Shown: positions 62,690 to 64,000 of the stretch, in pieces | Layout of the letters: every line of letters starts with the position of its first letter | Numbering within the stretch: the first letter of the stretch is position 1 | Assembly: GCA_958510875.1 (NCBI GenBank) | Contig: OY294070.1 | Coordinates: forward strand, 11,399,631 to 11,463,630 | Reading direction: 5' to 3' | Origin: Endomychus coccineus | Lineage: Eukaryota; Arthropoda; Insecta; Coleoptera; Endomychidae | Length of the DNA stretch: 64,000 nucleotides | Notes under the pieces: model-generated | The model's input: only the letters and a program-made list of their open reading frames with translations | Database searches by the model: none | Told to the model about the DNA's origin: nothing | Translations under genes and position numbers: made by a program

Positions 62690-63380
62690 CACTATGGAAA
62701 TCAAAAACGAACCCATGCACAATGACCACTAGTGAGGAGCCTCCTCTCTCTTTCTCAAAGGAAGGCTCCCTCAGGGCGGTTTCCCTATCCTCCTCTTCGA
62801 GTGCTTAGGCCAGGTTAAGGTGAAACGGACCAGCATTTGTGAGTCCAAAAGAAAACAACGTAGGAGGACGCGGCAGCCACAAGGCACTGCCAAGGCGGAT
62901 CCCACAGTCGCCACAGCTCCTTCGATAGCAATCGGGTCGGCGAGATGGTGAACTGCCGTCTCGAAAAAAGGTGCCAAGGGCCACCTTTCTGCTGCTGCCG
63001 AAGAACCATACCGGACGTGAAGTCTCTGGCGTGGAAGTGAATGAAATGACCAGAAGGGGTGCCCTAGGAATTTCTGGCCCCTATCCAACTTTCGGAATCC
63101 CATAGACCACCGTGATTCGCGCTTTTTGGGAGTTACTAGATAAACAGTGTCTCTCGGAGTGGCGGGCCTGGTATTATGAGACAGGCAAAGCTTCCCAGCT
63201 CACAAATCATGCAATGTTGTCTTGACACAATTGACAGAAGCCCGGCACCAATGTGGCGAGGCCGATACAATTTTGAAACAATATAAGGCGACTCCTATTC
63301 TAACTCATTGCTTAGAGCGGTCTAAGAGCACTGGACTTGTCTGTCCCGTTTTAATTGGTTCAATTGATTGATTGATATGT
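62690..63380. mobile_element. GC-rich retroelement-like remnant with (GATT)n end
   Basis: Clearly more GC-rich than its surroundings at 62700-63250. A plus-strand frame with KRTSICESKRKQRRRTRQPQ resembles the basic leader of some LINE ORF1 proteins, but this is weak. The right end (63310-63378) matches the LINE 3' end at 58920-59065. Confidence 0.4.
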
Positions 63381-64000
63381 CACATTCGAGATTGAGACTA
63401 GAGGAAACCGAATACAACTCACGGATACTTTCCGTTGGGCTATTCACTCATCAATTTATTTCTAATCCAACATCTAGCAATTCCACTGGGAAATACATAA
63501 TTCAAGGCACATCCTGTATATACAATGAGATAAAGACATGATTAACCTTCTAGAAATCTAAATCTGTAAAGATAAATGATAATCTACTTTATCATAATTC
63601 AAAATTAAATATGTAATGACGACCGCATAATGAACAAGTATGCAACCAATGCTACATCTAAATAAGAGAACGCATCGAACATAATTTTGTATTGTTGTCG
63701 ATTTATGGCCTAATCTATTAACGAGAAGAAAGCGCCGTTGCCGACTCATGATATTTATCTAGAATTCATGACACAAGGAATAGCATTATAACATAATTTT
63801 AAAATTACCAATTTATCCGTCAATTCTACTTCTCAAATCAAACTTTTTAATATTATCAGACATTAAATTTATACAAAGAACCCTAAAACTAATTTTAACA
63901 TACTTTATTTGAAAAAAAGTTTTAATTTCCAAAGAAATTTAACGAGGCTCGAAAATTCTGAATGAATTATTTGAGAAGCCTAAAGGAACGTGATACGAGG
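63381..64000. other. No gene recognised
   Basis: AT-rich end of the window, with short open frames only. Confidence 0.4.

Overview
The window is AT-rich eukaryotic nuclear DNA. Spliced genes with GT-AG introns, a lachesin gene, two initiator tRNA genes and many transposon families point to an insect. A beetle is plausible, but the sequence alone does not prove it. Transposable elements and their relics fill much of the window, including most of the long introns.

Host genes, left to right: a CUEDC2-like ubiquitin-binding-domain gene (346-1626, +, four exons); a trypsin-like serine protease (16010-19393, +, first exon not found); two identical-looking initiator tRNA-Met genes (17351-17422, - and 21628-21699, +) in the arms of a decayed inverted duplication around the last protease exon; lachesin (26095-37442, -, six exons whose CDS lengths sum to 360 codons); a small unrecognised two-exon gene (35753-36350, +) nested antisense in a lachesin intron; and a zinc-dependent medium-chain dehydrogenase (42580-49630, -, seven exons, 346 aa).

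Mobile DNA: three copies of one internally deleted hAT element, each with a perfect 8-bp target-site duplication (7866-9511, 27709-29202, 59471-61111); mariner-type elements with a DUF4817-like N-terminal helix-turn-helix (14420-15850, 26468-27415, 29394-31769), the last with a DD41D spacing; a two-gene CMC/CACTA-like transposon (52642-58919) with a 680-aa open transposase and a seven-exon DUF4806 partner gene; three Penelope-like fragments, two with hammerhead ribozyme motifs; about ten LINE fragments; foldback elements; and two very small elements made of little more than fused terminal inverted repeats (38 and 54 bp). Tandem arrays include a composite 31/52-bp minisatellite (22286-23359), a triplicated 260-bp unit (24160-24950) and a 145-bp unit array inside an inverted-repeat element (6376-7245).

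The host genes show no shared pathway. The strongest leads are the two-gene CMC/DUF4806 transposon, the Penelope hammerheads, the inverted duplication carrying tRNA genes around a protease exon, and an identical eight-T frame slip after the third catalytic Asp in two separate mariner-type transposases.
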